DNA of 64,000 nt, taken from positions 3,726,001 to 3,790,000 of the forward strand of contig CAMQGK010000058.1 in the NCBI GenBank assembly GCA_947000775.1. The letters are read 5' to 3'. The notes below the pieces were generated by a model. It made no database searches. It was given only the letters and a program-made list of their open reading frames with translations, and had not been told where the DNA came from. The position numbers and the translations under genes are program-made. Positions 23,758-34,070 of the stretch are shown here, in pieces; position 1 is the first letter of the stretch; each line of letters begins with the position of its first letter. This stretch comes from Pterois miles (lineage: Eukaryota > Chordata > Actinopteri > Perciformes > Scorpaenidae).

Positions 23758-25675
23758 GTGCCGGCAGACACGTTGAGTGGGGGCTCAGCCTGCAGCTGTC
23801 TGCCGGACCCTGTGGGTTTAGGCTGGCCCGAGGTTGCTGGCAGAGGATTTGGGTGGTGAACTGAAAATCTTCTGCCAGCAACCTATGGGCCCCGCCTCCA
23901 CCTGCAGGTTCAGGTGGAGGGGGCCCACAGGTTGCCGGCCGAGGCCTTGAGTGGGGTCTCAGCCTTCAGCTGTCCGCCACACTCTGTGGGTTTAAGCTGG
24001 CCCGCAAGTTGCCGGCAGAAGCGTTGGGTAGTGGCTCGGCCCACAGCTGTCTGTCGGTAACTGCGGATGGAGGCTCGGCCCGCAGGTGTTCGCTGGAACC
24101 TGCAGGTGGAGGCGGGGCCCGTAGGTTGCCGACAAAGGCCTTAGGTGGAGGCGGGGACCGCAGGTTATTGGGAGAGGTGTTGGGTGGAGGCTCAGCCAGC
24201 AGCTGTCTGCTGGAGTCTTCGGGTGGAATGGGCCCACAGGTTGCCGGCAGAGGCGTTGGGTGAAGGCTCAGCCCGCAGCTGTCTGCTGGAGTCTTCGGGT
24301 GGAATGGGCCCACAGGTTGCTGGCAGAGGCGTTGGGTGGAGGCTCGGCCCGCAGCTGTCTGCTGGAACCTGCAGGTGGGGGTTTGGCCCTTAGCTGTCTG
24401 CCACAGCTTGTGGGTGGAGGCGGAGACCACAGGTTGCCGGCAGAGGCGTTGAGTGGAGGCTCCAACCAAAGCTTCTGCCGGCAACCTGCGGGCCCTACCT
24501 CCACCCAACGCCTCTGCTGGACACCTGCAGGCCCTGCCTCTACCCGACGCCTCTGCCGGAAACCTGCAGGCCCTGCCTCCACCCAATGCCTCTGCCGGCA
24601 ACGTGCAGGCCCCGCTTCCACCCGCACGCTCCAGCAGACAGCTGTGGGCCGAGCCTCCACCCAAAGTATCTGCCGGCAACCTGCGGGCCCCTTCCACACG
24701 AAGTTGCCAGCAGACAGCTGCGAGCCACGCCTGCACCCAACTCCTCTGCCAGCAACATCAGGCCCCTCGTCCACCTGCACAGTCCGGCAGACAGCTGTTT
24801 GCCAAGCCTCCACCTGCAGCTACAGGCCAGGTTTCCACCCAAAACCTCTACCAGAAACCTGCGGGACCCCCATCTCCACCTGCAGGTTCTAGCAGACAGC
24901 TGCGAGCCGAGCCTCCAACCAACACTTATGCCGACACCCTGATGGCCCCAACTCCACCTGCCGGCTCTGGCAGACAGCTGCGGGCCGAGCTTCCACCTAA
25001 AGCTTCTGCCAGCAACCTGCGGGCACAGCCTCCACCTGTAGGTGCCGGAAAAAAGCTGCGGGCAAAACCTCCACGTTCAGCTTAAGGCAGAGCCTCCCCC
25101 CAACACCTCTGCTGGCAACCTGCGGGCCTCTCCTCTGCCAGCAGGTTACGGAAGACATCTGCGGGCCCTACCTCCACCCAACGCCTCTGCCTTCAACCTG
25201 CGGGCCCCGCCTCCACCCAATGGTCTTTGCCGGCAACCGGCAGCCGGCAGAGGCATTGGGTGGAGCTGGGGACCACGGGTTGCCGGCAGAGGCGTTGGGC
25301 GGAGGCTCGGCCCGCAGCTGTCTGCCAGAGCTGGCAGGTGGAGGTGGGGTCTGCAGGGTACTGGCAGAGGCGTTGGGTGGAGCCTCAGCCTGCAGCTGTC
25401 TGTCGGAGCTGGTAAATGGAGGCAGGCCTGCAGGTTGCCAGCTGATTTGTTTCAGTCTGCAGCTGTCTGCTGGAACCTGCAGTTTGAGGCGGGGCCTGCA
25501 GGTAGCAGGATCGAGGCGTCGCCCGCAACTGTCTGCCAGAGCCGGCAGGTGGAGGCGGGGCCTGCAGGGTGCTGGCAGAGGCGTTGGGTGGAGCCTCAGC
25601 CCACAGCTGTCTGTCGGAAGCTGCAGGTAGAGGAGGGGCCTGCAGGTTTCCGGTAGAGGTTTTAGGTGGCGGCTG
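23758..25675. repeat. GC-rich minisatellite of 76-bp units, copy 1
   Basis: Unit of about 76-77 bp made of two related ~38-bp halves: one around 'TTGCCGGCAGAGGCGTTGGG', the other around 'CAGCTGTCTGCCGGAACCTG', each ending in GGTGGAGGC-GGCC. Orientation is forward to about 24465, reversed from about 24470 to 25225, forward again to 25672; a smaller reversal lies at 23868-23930. The junction near 25222-25262 is an almost perfect palindrome centred on CCGGC. Open frames up to 256 residues run in several frames because the unit lacks stops; they are repeat artefacts, not genes. Confidence 0.93.
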
Positions 25676-26069
25676 ACAGGTGTTTAAGATGTAACTTTTT
25701 TTCACTGTTAGAGGCGGAGGAGATGGTGGACACAAAAGGATTTAGATGGAGCATGTGTGCAACCATCTGCTGTCTGCAGGTGGAGGCTAAGACAGCAGAT
25801 GGCTGCTGAGTTGACGTCGGTCGGTGGCTGAAATTGATGGAGGTCGGCAGAGGCTGTTCACTAAAGGTATATATTTTGCTAGTAGGCGGAGACTGGAGGT
25901 GGAGGATCTAACCCGGAACTGCATGTACTGACTAAAAACAGATTATTCTTATAAAGAAAACTTAAAATCACAATATTTTATAAAGAATACTTAGAATCAC
26001 AATATTTACAGATCCCTTAAAATCACAATATTTACAGATTTCATCTAAAAGCGCTAATTTGATCAGGTT
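25676..26069. other. minisatellite flank (copy 1)
   Basis: Contains degenerate relatives of the repeat (CTGTCTGCAGGTGGAGGC, about 25773) and three AATCACAATATTTA words at 25966-26037. No gene. Equivalent to 40362-40755 and 55653-56046. Confidence 0.5.
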
Positions 26070-28305
26070 TCATTTCTTAGCTCTTTTAGCGGATGGCATA
26101 CTAGGCTTCGGTTCTCCCTGAATGTCGACATCATAACGGGGAGGAGAGACTCCAACCCCGTATGACACCTCCACCTGAACCAGCCCGTCTTCCCCTACTG
26201 TTGACGTGAACGTTGGACGATTCAGCCTCTCCCACAGCTTCTGTTTGATGCGCCGTCCAAGCTCTAAACTGTAGGGACGCTGGCGGCCATTCTTGAACCT
26301 GTGAGGAGCCGAGGTAACACACATTTAATCTGAATGATTTGTGTGGTCAAAATGCTTATTTTTAGGTTGCAGTTATTGAAGAATATAATAATTATCTGAT
26401 TGAAAGAGTCCTGATGTTTGGCTCAAACATACCTCAGCATGTCATCAACCACTTCATGGTAGATCCGCTGGTACTCTTCCACCGGGTGGTTGTTGATCAA
26501 CAGAGGGCCGTCGTCGAGCAGAGGAGCAGAGGAGGGCTGAGGGCTGGGGGCCATCTTGGAGACCACTGGAAGCTCAGAAGGGGAGATGGTGGCAGATGGG
26601 ATGGGGGGCTCGGGAGCGGGGACCTGCTTCACGACCTCTGGAGGTTCAGCCACGGAGGTCCGCTTCCTCTTCCTGGGAGGGCTGGCAGTCGACTCAGACT
26701 GATGATGCTCCTGGAGAAGGTAAGAAACACAAGAGGATGTCAGACTCCAGTTAACCTCTGACTGACCAATGAGCTTTTATTATCTCATAAGAGAAAAATA
26801 CATCAGATGCACTGCAGAGAACTAAGTCCTTATTTTTTGTCCTTTTTAACTGTATTTCAGACATCAAGTCCTGGATGGCAGAGAACTTTCAACAGCTCAA
26901 CCAGGACAAAACTTTTTAGCCATTGGTACACGGGATCAGAGAGAGAAACTGGCGAGCAAACTACAAGTCGTCTCTTTTAGCCCATGTTAACAAGTAAAAA
27001 ATCTTGGTGTAATATTTGACTCACAACTGAATTTTGAGGCTCAGATGAAGGACATCATAAGAAAGGCATTTTATAATTTAAAGAACATTGCTAAAGTACA
27101 CCAGTTTCTCTCTCATGCCAATGCAGAGGCACTTATTCATGCTTTTATTACCTACAGGATTTATTACTGCAATGCTCTTCTTTCTGTTCTCCCTAAAAGA
27201 TTTTGGGGCTGCAATTACTTGAAAACTCAGCTGCTCGAATGTTGACAAAAAAAAACAGAAAGAGAGCTCAGATTACACCGATTTTTAAGTCTCTGCATTG
27301 GCTTCCTGTGTCTCTTAAAATTGATATTAAAAGTCTTTTATTGTTTTATAAAGATCTTAATGGATGAGCTCCTTATTTATTTAACTTGCTTTTACCATAT
27401 GAACCCAGCAGAGCCCTCAGGTCTTCTTGAAGAGGCCTTTTAACTGAACCCAAAGTTAGGACTGAAACATACGGGGAGGCATTTTTTTACTACTATGCCC
27501 CCCATTTATGGAATAAGCTGCCTGAAGATCTGAGGGCGACATGTAGTATTAATAGTTTTGAAGTAAGCTTAAGACCCATCTTTTTAGTCTTTCTTTATCA
27601 ATTTTAGGTATTCTATTTTATTTTATTCTGTTTTACATGTTATTAAATATGTTCAGTTTTATTTTTTAAAACTTTCAAATTTTTCTTCTTTGTTTCCTCA
27701 ATTCATTCTATTTCTTTTAAATTCAAGATGGCGTGTCCTCAGTATTTAGTTTTGTCATGATGTAACGTGACTGTTGATTGTGTGAGTTGTGTGAGTGTTG
27801 ACTGTAAAGCTCTTTGTGCTTGTATGAAAAGTTCGACACATATAAAGTTATTATTAATTTGTCAAATTAACAGACCCTTCACAGATTCGATTTCAGAAAA
27901 AACTTGTGATTTTACACCTGGATGCAGGAAGAATTTAAAGTAAAGCACAATAAAAAATGTCCTTAAGCTGACATTTTCACAGATTAAAGCTGTAAACTGG
28001 TAAAAACTCTGATGGAAACGCAACAGGAAAGTTGCTGTAATGTAAAATGAGTCTAATCAGCAGTGCAATATGTCTGTACAGTAGACCGTGTCCCAAAACG
28101 TTCAGTATTCACAATATAGTCCACCATGTGTTTACCATTGGTGTAAAACTGTCTGACTCTCTACCTTTTTAAGATTACATTGTGCATAATTTAGGACATT
28201 AACATATTTTTCAATCCAAAGTAGTTACCTGGCTGCCCCTGCAGCACGGACACTGTCTGAGGGTTGCAGGCTTCCTGGCTCTCTTCTGTCTGCAGTAGCT
28301 GTGGT
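26070..28305 (-). CDS. unidentified nuclear-type protein, 3' exons, copy 1 (partial)
   Basis: Three exons join cleanly in phase: 28229-28305 (HSYCRQKRARKPATLRQCPC, then CRGSQ), 26433-26710 (EHHQSESTASPPRKRKRTSV, then a proline-rich linker and HPVEEYQRIYHEVVDDMLR) and 26070-26298 (FKNGRQRPYSLELGRRIKQK, LWERLNRPTF, QVEVSYGVGVSPPRYDVDI, ending KRAKK stop). Splice sites are all GT-AG. The first exon has spaced cysteines (C...CPCC) like a zinc-binding motif; RKRKR and KRAKK look like nuclear localisation signals; the C-terminal ~90 residues look like a compact conserved domain. I do not recognise the family. The start exon is not identified: the first visible exon begins mid-codon and must have at least one exon upstream. 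The reading frames are intact in all three copies. Confidence 0.75.
26861..27857 (+). mobile_element. L2-like LINE 3' end (reverse transcriptase C-terminus and tail), copy 1
   Basis: Translation with frameshifts gives the standard fish L2 C-terminal series: FDSQLNFE-type lead, MKDIIRKAFYNLKNIAKV, SHANAEALIHAFIT, ENSAARMLTK, ITPIFKSLHWLPVSLKID, LLPYEPSRALRSS, YYAPHLWNKLPEDLRA. The tail 'GACTGTAAAGCTCTTTGTGC' and the ending AAAGTTATTATTAA are typical of L2 elements. Stops and frameshifts show it is dead. It lies in an intron of the unidentified gene, in the opposite orientation. Confidence 0.85.
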
Positions 28306-28787
28306 CTGCAAGAGCAATCAGCACAACAAACTGCAACAACACATGCTCATGTTAGAATGAGGCTTCACAAGTAAATGCAACACACAGCACGGAATAATGG
28401 GAATTTCATTCTGCAATTTTCTGCAAAAATTCAACTAGATAATAAAATAATGACTTTACTGTCAGGGCGTGACCTACAGAGGAGACAGGAGGAGCTTATT
28501 GGCTGCTCTTAATAACACATGAGCTTCACTTATTCATGTTTTTCTGTATCTTCATTAGGCTGTTAATGACGTATCATTCATACATGAGTGTGATTCATCA
28601 CTAGTTAATAAAGATTTTAGCATGGTTGCTGTTCCTGCCATCACCATTGAAGTGTGTGTAGCTGTTTATTTGACTACATTTTGTCTATTTGTGTCTGTAG
28701 ATTTCTCCAAAATTCACCAAAAGTTACCATTAGATAATGCCTCATTTGCTTATTAAAAATACAATTTACTATAAATATATATAGATT

Positions 28788-29216
28788 ATACATACCTGGT
28801 AACAGAGATACCATGATCAAGAAGGTGGTTCACCCAGGACGAGGCTTAGTCATTGCACTCCGGCTGAGCTGACCCCTGCGAATTCCCCAAATGTGGGAAT
28901 CTCGACTGCATAATTGGGAGTTGGCTTGGTAATCGGAGGGTCACCGGTTCAAGTCCCCACATGGACCAAGAACGAGTGTGAACTGGTAGCTGGAGAGGCG
29001 CCAGTTCACCTCTTGGGCAGTGTCGAAGTGCCCCTGAGCAAGGCACCAAACCCCCAACTGCTCGGGGCGCTTGTCAGGAGCAGCCCCCCTCACTCTGACA
29101 TCTCTCCATTAATGCATGTATGTGTACTGTGTGAAATTAACAACAGTGTGTAAAAACTGAATTTCCCCTCGTGGGACTAATAATAGTTGTTGTTGCTTCT
29201 TCTTCTTCTTCTTCTT
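28788..29216 (+). mobile_element. U1 snRNA-SINE chimera, copy 1
   Basis: Positions 28788-28915 follow U1 snRNA from its 5' end: ATACATACCTGG (5' splice-site recognition region with one change), 'GATACCATGATCAAGAAGGT' (stem-loop I), 'CATTGCACTCCGG' (U1A-binding loop of stem-loop II), 'CCCCAAATGTGGGAATCTCG' (stem-loop III) to GCATAATT, where the Sm site would begin. At 28916 it switches directly to the SINE body at GGGAGTTGGCTTGG, losing the SINE A-box but keeping the B-box 'GGTTCAAGTCC', and continues to the ACTAATAATAG and CTT tail. Without Sm site and stem-loop IV it cannot be a working U1. Template switching during retrotransposition is the likely origin. Confidence 0.88.
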
Positions 29217-29465
29217 AATTTCAGAAAAAAATGTAATACAAAGAATAATTGTCTTAATGTAAGTGATCAACTGGGGAAGTTTTATGGTTTCTATTAGTGT
29301 TTTTTTACTCTTATTTACCTGTAATGTCTTCAAAATCTGTCTGTAATTTTATAATCCATATCTTGAAAGGTCCCTTTTCTCAAAACTATTTTTTTTGCTG
29401 AGACTCTTAACCAGAAACCTCCACTTCAGTAGTCCTCACACATAGTTTATCTGTGTTGAAATAGT
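29217..29465. other. spacer between U1-SINE and nested repeats (copy 1)
   Basis: Short AT-rich non-coding spacer; no feature seen. Confidence 0.5.
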
Positions 29466-30272
29466 AGAGTGAGTTTCTAATTTTCTTTCTTACATGGAAA
29501 GTCTCGCAATATTTGCTGCAGTGTGTCATTGTGTGCATGGTAGCGCACCCCCCATATTCAGCAGTTAGATATATGTAACGCAACCTCTCTCATCATAACA
29601 ACACGTTATAACCAGCTGGCCACAGAAATAATGAAAGTGCATGTTATTTTACCATAAGTGGAATAGTACAATGACTGTAGTCGTCTCATTACACAGATAA
29701 AACGGATCATTACATAATTTGTTCATACTGAAATATTAGCTGGCCCCAGATCTGATGTGGAAACCTGAATAAATAGTTTTAATTTATGAATATGCAAAAT
29801 GGAAACAATGGAGGTTTTTCTTTGACACAGCTGGGGCTCCTTCAGGACAGGTCAAGTAATAAATCAGGACCAACATTTAATACAGTATGTTTGGTATTAT
29901 GTTCTAGTGCTGCATGTTCATAACATATCAGTTAAATTAGCTCAAACCACAAAGCTGCCATGAAAATATAATGTCACATATCATTATATTATCAGTAGGC
30001 TACGGACGCCATTTTGTGAAGGCCTACTATGTGAGTCATAGTTGGAGCAGTGTTCATGGCACAGTCTATTTACAATGTATGATGAGGGCTCTGAGAGCAC
30101 ATCGGAGAAGTTTGCTCTAAGGGCTTTCTACCAGAAATCTTCTTAAATTTAGACAACAAGAAACTTGGTTAAGTTTAAGACAAGATCAGAGTTTGAGCTC
30201 AAATAAACCCTTGAAATCAAACGTCTCCGATGTTCGCTCCAAGAGCGTCGACGGTAAAATACATAGAAAGTG

Positions 30273-30515
30273 TTAAAATCTCACATTTTCCATGGTGAAG
30301 TCAGTCAGGTCTCTTTGGTCACCCTCTGGAAGTCTTCGGTCTTTCACACGATGGATGAAATAATCACTTGACTCTGTCGTTTTCAACAAATCGTCGAGTG
30401 CAACTTTGGACAAACTTTTCCGGCCGTTGGATGATTTGTTAATGTTCAAATTCTGCTTCATAAATGATGCGCCTGAGAGAAACCATGGCAACCATGGACG
30501 GCATTTTGTACGCAC
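30273..30515 (-). CDS. exon-like open frame in nested unit 1, copy 1 (hypothetical)
   Basis: An 80-codon frame containing NKSSNGRKSLSKVALDDLLK, DYFIHRVKDRRLPEGDQRDL and TDFTMEN, directly followed by GTGAGA, a good splice donor. The related unit 2 (about 31885-32100) encodes a diverged version (VALDDLLKIADSSEDFLH, DRRLPETDQRD) that loses frame after STDF. Conservation of the peptide between diverged units suggests an ancient coding exon. The family is not recognised; it could be a 5' exon of the unidentified minus-strand gene downstream, but the phases (0 here, 1 needed) do not fit directly. Confidence 0.35.
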   Translation of the reverse strand: MRTKCRPWLPWFLSGASFMKQNLNINKSSNGRKSLSKVALDDLLKTTESSDYFIHRVKDRRLPEGDQRDLTDFTMENVRF

Positions 30516-31170
30516 GAGATTTTACAGTCAGGTCTCACCTCTGTGATGTAAAGTTTCATCCAATCAGCTGCTAAAGGCATGAGATCAAGTCCCCATCTAA
30601 GTACTGTATGAAGAAACATGATCGCGTCCTCAGTCATATTGTTTGATAGATGTTTGGTTCCAGTCTCATGCGCAGCTACTGATGGGGATGACTACAAGTC
30701 TTTCTGCGACTCCTCAAACTGATGTTTGTTCACACTGACTGTTAATATTTAGTATTTATTCCTTTGAGTTTATTAAATACTTGGAGTCATCACACAGCAG
30801 CAGGATCGATATGTGCGTCCCCACACTGTCAGAGAAGCTGTTTTCAGATTTCAGGTTGATTTAGTGACAACATTTAGATCATAGCAGCCGTCCTCAGGAT
30901 GGGTTCAGCTCCATCACAGCTGTCGGCCATATTTATTCTAACTAAAAATTAAAATTTCTACTGCATTTCCTCTAGACGGTCAAAATTGCGCCGTCAAGTT
31001 TATTATTACACTGAGTTTCTAATTTTGTTTCTTAAATGGAAAGTCTCGCAATATTTGCTGCAGTGCGTCATTGTGTGCATGATAGCGCACCCCCCATATT
31101 CACCATATCAATATATGTAACGTAGCCTCTCTTATCCTAACAACACGTTATGACCAGTTGGTCACAGAAA

Positions 31171-31324
31171 GACTCGTGGGGACTAGTCAGACTGTAGCGT
31201 TCGAACTGATGAAGCCACTTGGATAAGGGGCGAATCGTCTTCAGAGACAAATCTAAGTCCAGTTGCCTTCGATCCCATTTTTTGCCAGAATGAATATGAC
31301 CTGGATGAATGAAAACTCCACAGA
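31171..31324 (+). mobile_element. 154-bp insertion with hammerhead-like core and 10-bp TSD, copy 1
   Basis: Flanked by GTCACAGAAA on both sides (31161-31170 and 31325-31334), while the sister unit has one CCACAGAAAT at this place (about 29623). The inside carries CTGATGA-AGCC...GGGC-GAATC-GTC, close to a hammerhead core but with GAATC for GAAAC. It matches the arms of the inverted repeat at 1083-1385. It is likely a non-autonomous or 5'-truncated retroelement end, perhaps Penelope-like. Confidence 0.6.
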
Positions 31325-34070
31325 GTCACAGAAATAATGAACGTGTATTTTATTTTACCATAAGTAGAACAGTACAGTGACTGTAGTCGTCTCATAACAC
31401 AGATGAAACGGATCATTACACAATTTTTCCATACTGAAATATTAGCTGGTTCCAGATCTGCTGTGGGAACTTGAATAAATTGTTTTAATTTAGAAATATG
31501 CAAAATGCCATCGTAAAATGGAAATGATGGAGTTCTTTCTTTGACACAGCTGAGGCCTTCATCAGGACAGGTCAGGTAATAAAGCAGGACCCACATTTAA
31601 TATGTTTGGTGTTATGTTTAGTTCTGCGTATTCATAACAAATCAGTTAGATTAGCTCAAATCACTAAGTTGCCATGAAGATCTAATGTCACATATCTGCT
31701 GGGAATTATTGTATTCAAGTAGGCCTACTTCAGAGTTGGATTCATCCATAATAACACTGTGTCCCAGATATCAATTTGTGATATCAATGATTTTATTAGA
31801 TACATCAAAACAGGATAAAATGATATTATCAGTAGGCTAATGACATTTTTTGTTGGCCTATATGAGCCGTGGTTGGAGCAGTATTCATGGCACAGTCTGT
31901 TTACAATGTATATGAAGGCTCTGAGAGCACATGTCACATTTTCCATGGTGGAAGTCAGTCGAGTCTCTTTGGTCAGTCTCTGGAAGTCTTCGGTCATTAT
32001 CACCGTGGAGGAAATCCTCACTTGAATCCGCAATTTTCAACAAATCGTCGAGTGCAACTTGTTGACAACTTTTCTGGCCGTTAGAGGATTTGTTGTGATA
32101 TTGTCTGGTTGTTTCCAGTCTCATACGCAGCTACTGATGGGGATGAAAGTGATGTTTGTTCAATCTGTCTGTTAATATTTAGTATTTATTCATTTGAGTT
32201 TATTAAATGTTTGGAGTAATCACACAGCAGCAGACTCGATATGTGGGTCTTCACACCGACAGAGGCGCTGTGCGCATTTTACGCACGTGGCACAGCTTCT
32301 GAAACTTCATTAATGAGGCCGATTTAAGTCTCCCGACAGGACAACAGGATCGGTGAGGATCTAATGTACATATCACTCAGTTTTACTTTTTCCACTCAGA
32401 TTTCAGGTTAATTTGGTAAGATCACGTGGAACGTAGCAGCTGTCTCCAGGATGAGTCCAGCTCCATCAGAGCTGTCGGGACATTTTAGTCTAACTAAAAA
32501 TCCAAACAACATTTCCTCTAGAGGGTCAACATTGTTTTCTTCTGCCCTGTCGAGTTTATTAATGCTGTTCACTGAGTTTTTAATTTTGTTCATTATCGCA
32601 ACATCAGCAAGAGTGGCGTCATCGTGCGCATGGAAGCGCACTTTCCATATTCACCATATCAATATCATCAACACATACTCTCTCATCATTAAAAACAACA
32701 CGTTATGGACAGATGGCCACTGAAATAATGAAAGAACATGTTATTTTACTATAAGTTTGACAGTACAATGACTGTCGTCGTCTCATGACACAGATGAAAC
32801 GGATCATTACGCACAGGCAGGGATTTTCCTGAAACACTGAAACTGGTAATTAAATTCAGTTGAAATTCAAAAAAGAGAATTAAGTTAAGGAAAAACAAGC
32901 AAGCAACTAAAGATTCAATAAAAACGGAACATTTTTACGGGTGTTTTTATTGCATTTCATTGAATCATGTTTATTTTTCAGTAGATAATCATAGTGACGT
33001 AGCAACTTCATGTCTCGACTAAATTATAATATCGCAACGCAAACATACAACATTATCGTCACTATGAGATATTATTGCTTCAACAGACATGCAGGTGTCA
33101 CATTAATAACTTCATCTACTAATGTAAGGCCCTCAGCCCCTCAGTGCGTGCGCTTTTAAAACTGTCCCTGCTGCTTGCCGTCTGTTGATGTTACTGAAGG
33201 AAATTTTGGTTGGATAACTATCACAAGAACTCTTATAAGAGCATTTTGAATCTCTTACAATGACCAGTTTTACTTATTAATTACCGTGTCCATGCAGAGA
33301 AAGAAAAGTAATGTCATCATTTCAAAGAAATTTCAAATGGAGCTGGTGTTAGCTTGACCTCGTTAGCTTAGCAATTGTCTTAGCAAGGTGAAAATGAATC
33401 GACAAGAAACGCTTTTAGTACATTTATGGTTTTTGAAAATGGCTGGAGTTCCCCTTTATGGCCTCTGGATGTCACTAAAGGACAATGTAACTTTGTAACA
33501 AATCAGAAAACTCATCACAGATCTTCCAGTCCTAAAACAATGGATGATTAATATAGACACGTCAATACTAAACTATGTTTATAATAATACTGTGGCGTTT
33601 TATATCATGTGTATTCATTAATGTGTGCTGTTGCTTCTTAAATAAACTAAACTTGTATTAATTTAATAAGGATGGATTTGTATACAGTACCTGAAATATA
33701 TAAACTGCTTGTCAAAAATCCTCTTTCAAAACACTTGCCATTTCACAGCATGTCCTTATTTTATTTAACATATTTTATTGCCCACATATTACAGCACAGC
33801 GAGCATTGAGAAAGTATAAAAGTATAAGTAAAATCTATAAGTTACCATGTAATTACTTAAGTACACACACAACCAACAAAACAGAGCAAAGATATGCCCT
33901 CATTGTTAATCGGAAATGTGTCAAAACAGAGGCCATGTCATTCATTTCCCACATCCTCTCTTGTCTGTGAACGCAGCATCAAAACACCACCCCAACATAA
34001 GTGTGTTATTGCTGTTTTAGCTGTGCATTTATGTAAATATGTTAATATGTTTATATGCCTTGTTTTCCAG

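Larger units (their letters stand above)
17493..33180. repeat. tandem segmental duplication, copy 1 (15.69 kb)
   Basis: The left edge is 'TCTGTTGATGTTACTGAAGG', which recurs at 33181, 47852 (slightly changed) and 63153. Left of 17493 the sequence is unique (sub1 flank); in the other copies the same point is preceded by the end of the previous copy. Content order: EndoU relic, zrsr2 relic, minisatellite, unknown gene, LINE end, U1-SINE chimera and nested 1.5-kb repeats. Copy 1 is the only one with the SINE at 18657 and the EndoU exon at 19018-19155. Confidence 0.95.
29466..33180. repeat. nested tandem repeat, units of about 1.4-1.55 kb, copy 1
   Basis: Three diverged units start at about 29466, 31007 and 32565, each with GAGTTT(C/T)TAATTTT-TT, a CGCAATATT/CGCAACAT segment, GCGCA-CC and AACAACACGTTAT, then ACTGT(A/C)GTCGTCTCAT. 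The third unit is cut by the end of the array copy. Unit two carries the 154-bp insertion at 31171. Confidence 0.85.

Noticed and set aside
23966..24892. Long open frames (up to 256 residues, 320 in copy 3) rich in Pro, Ala, Gly and Cys across the minisatellite
   Set aside because: They occur on both strands and in several frames at once, follow the repeat unit exactly and have no start context or splice signals; the repeat simply lacks stop codons.
23758..25675. CRISPR-like array
   Set aside because: Units are contiguous 38/76-bp tandem repeats without unique spacers, in a vertebrate genome.
28788..28915. Functional U1 snRNA gene
   Set aside because: It lacks the Sm site, stem-loop IV and the 3' end, and has changes in the 5' splice-site recognition sequence.
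31183..31596. 137-residue minus-strand open frame in the nested repeat
   Set aside because: It runs through the inserted 154-bp element and the repeat flank, and is broken in the sister unit, so the frame arises by chance from the insertion.
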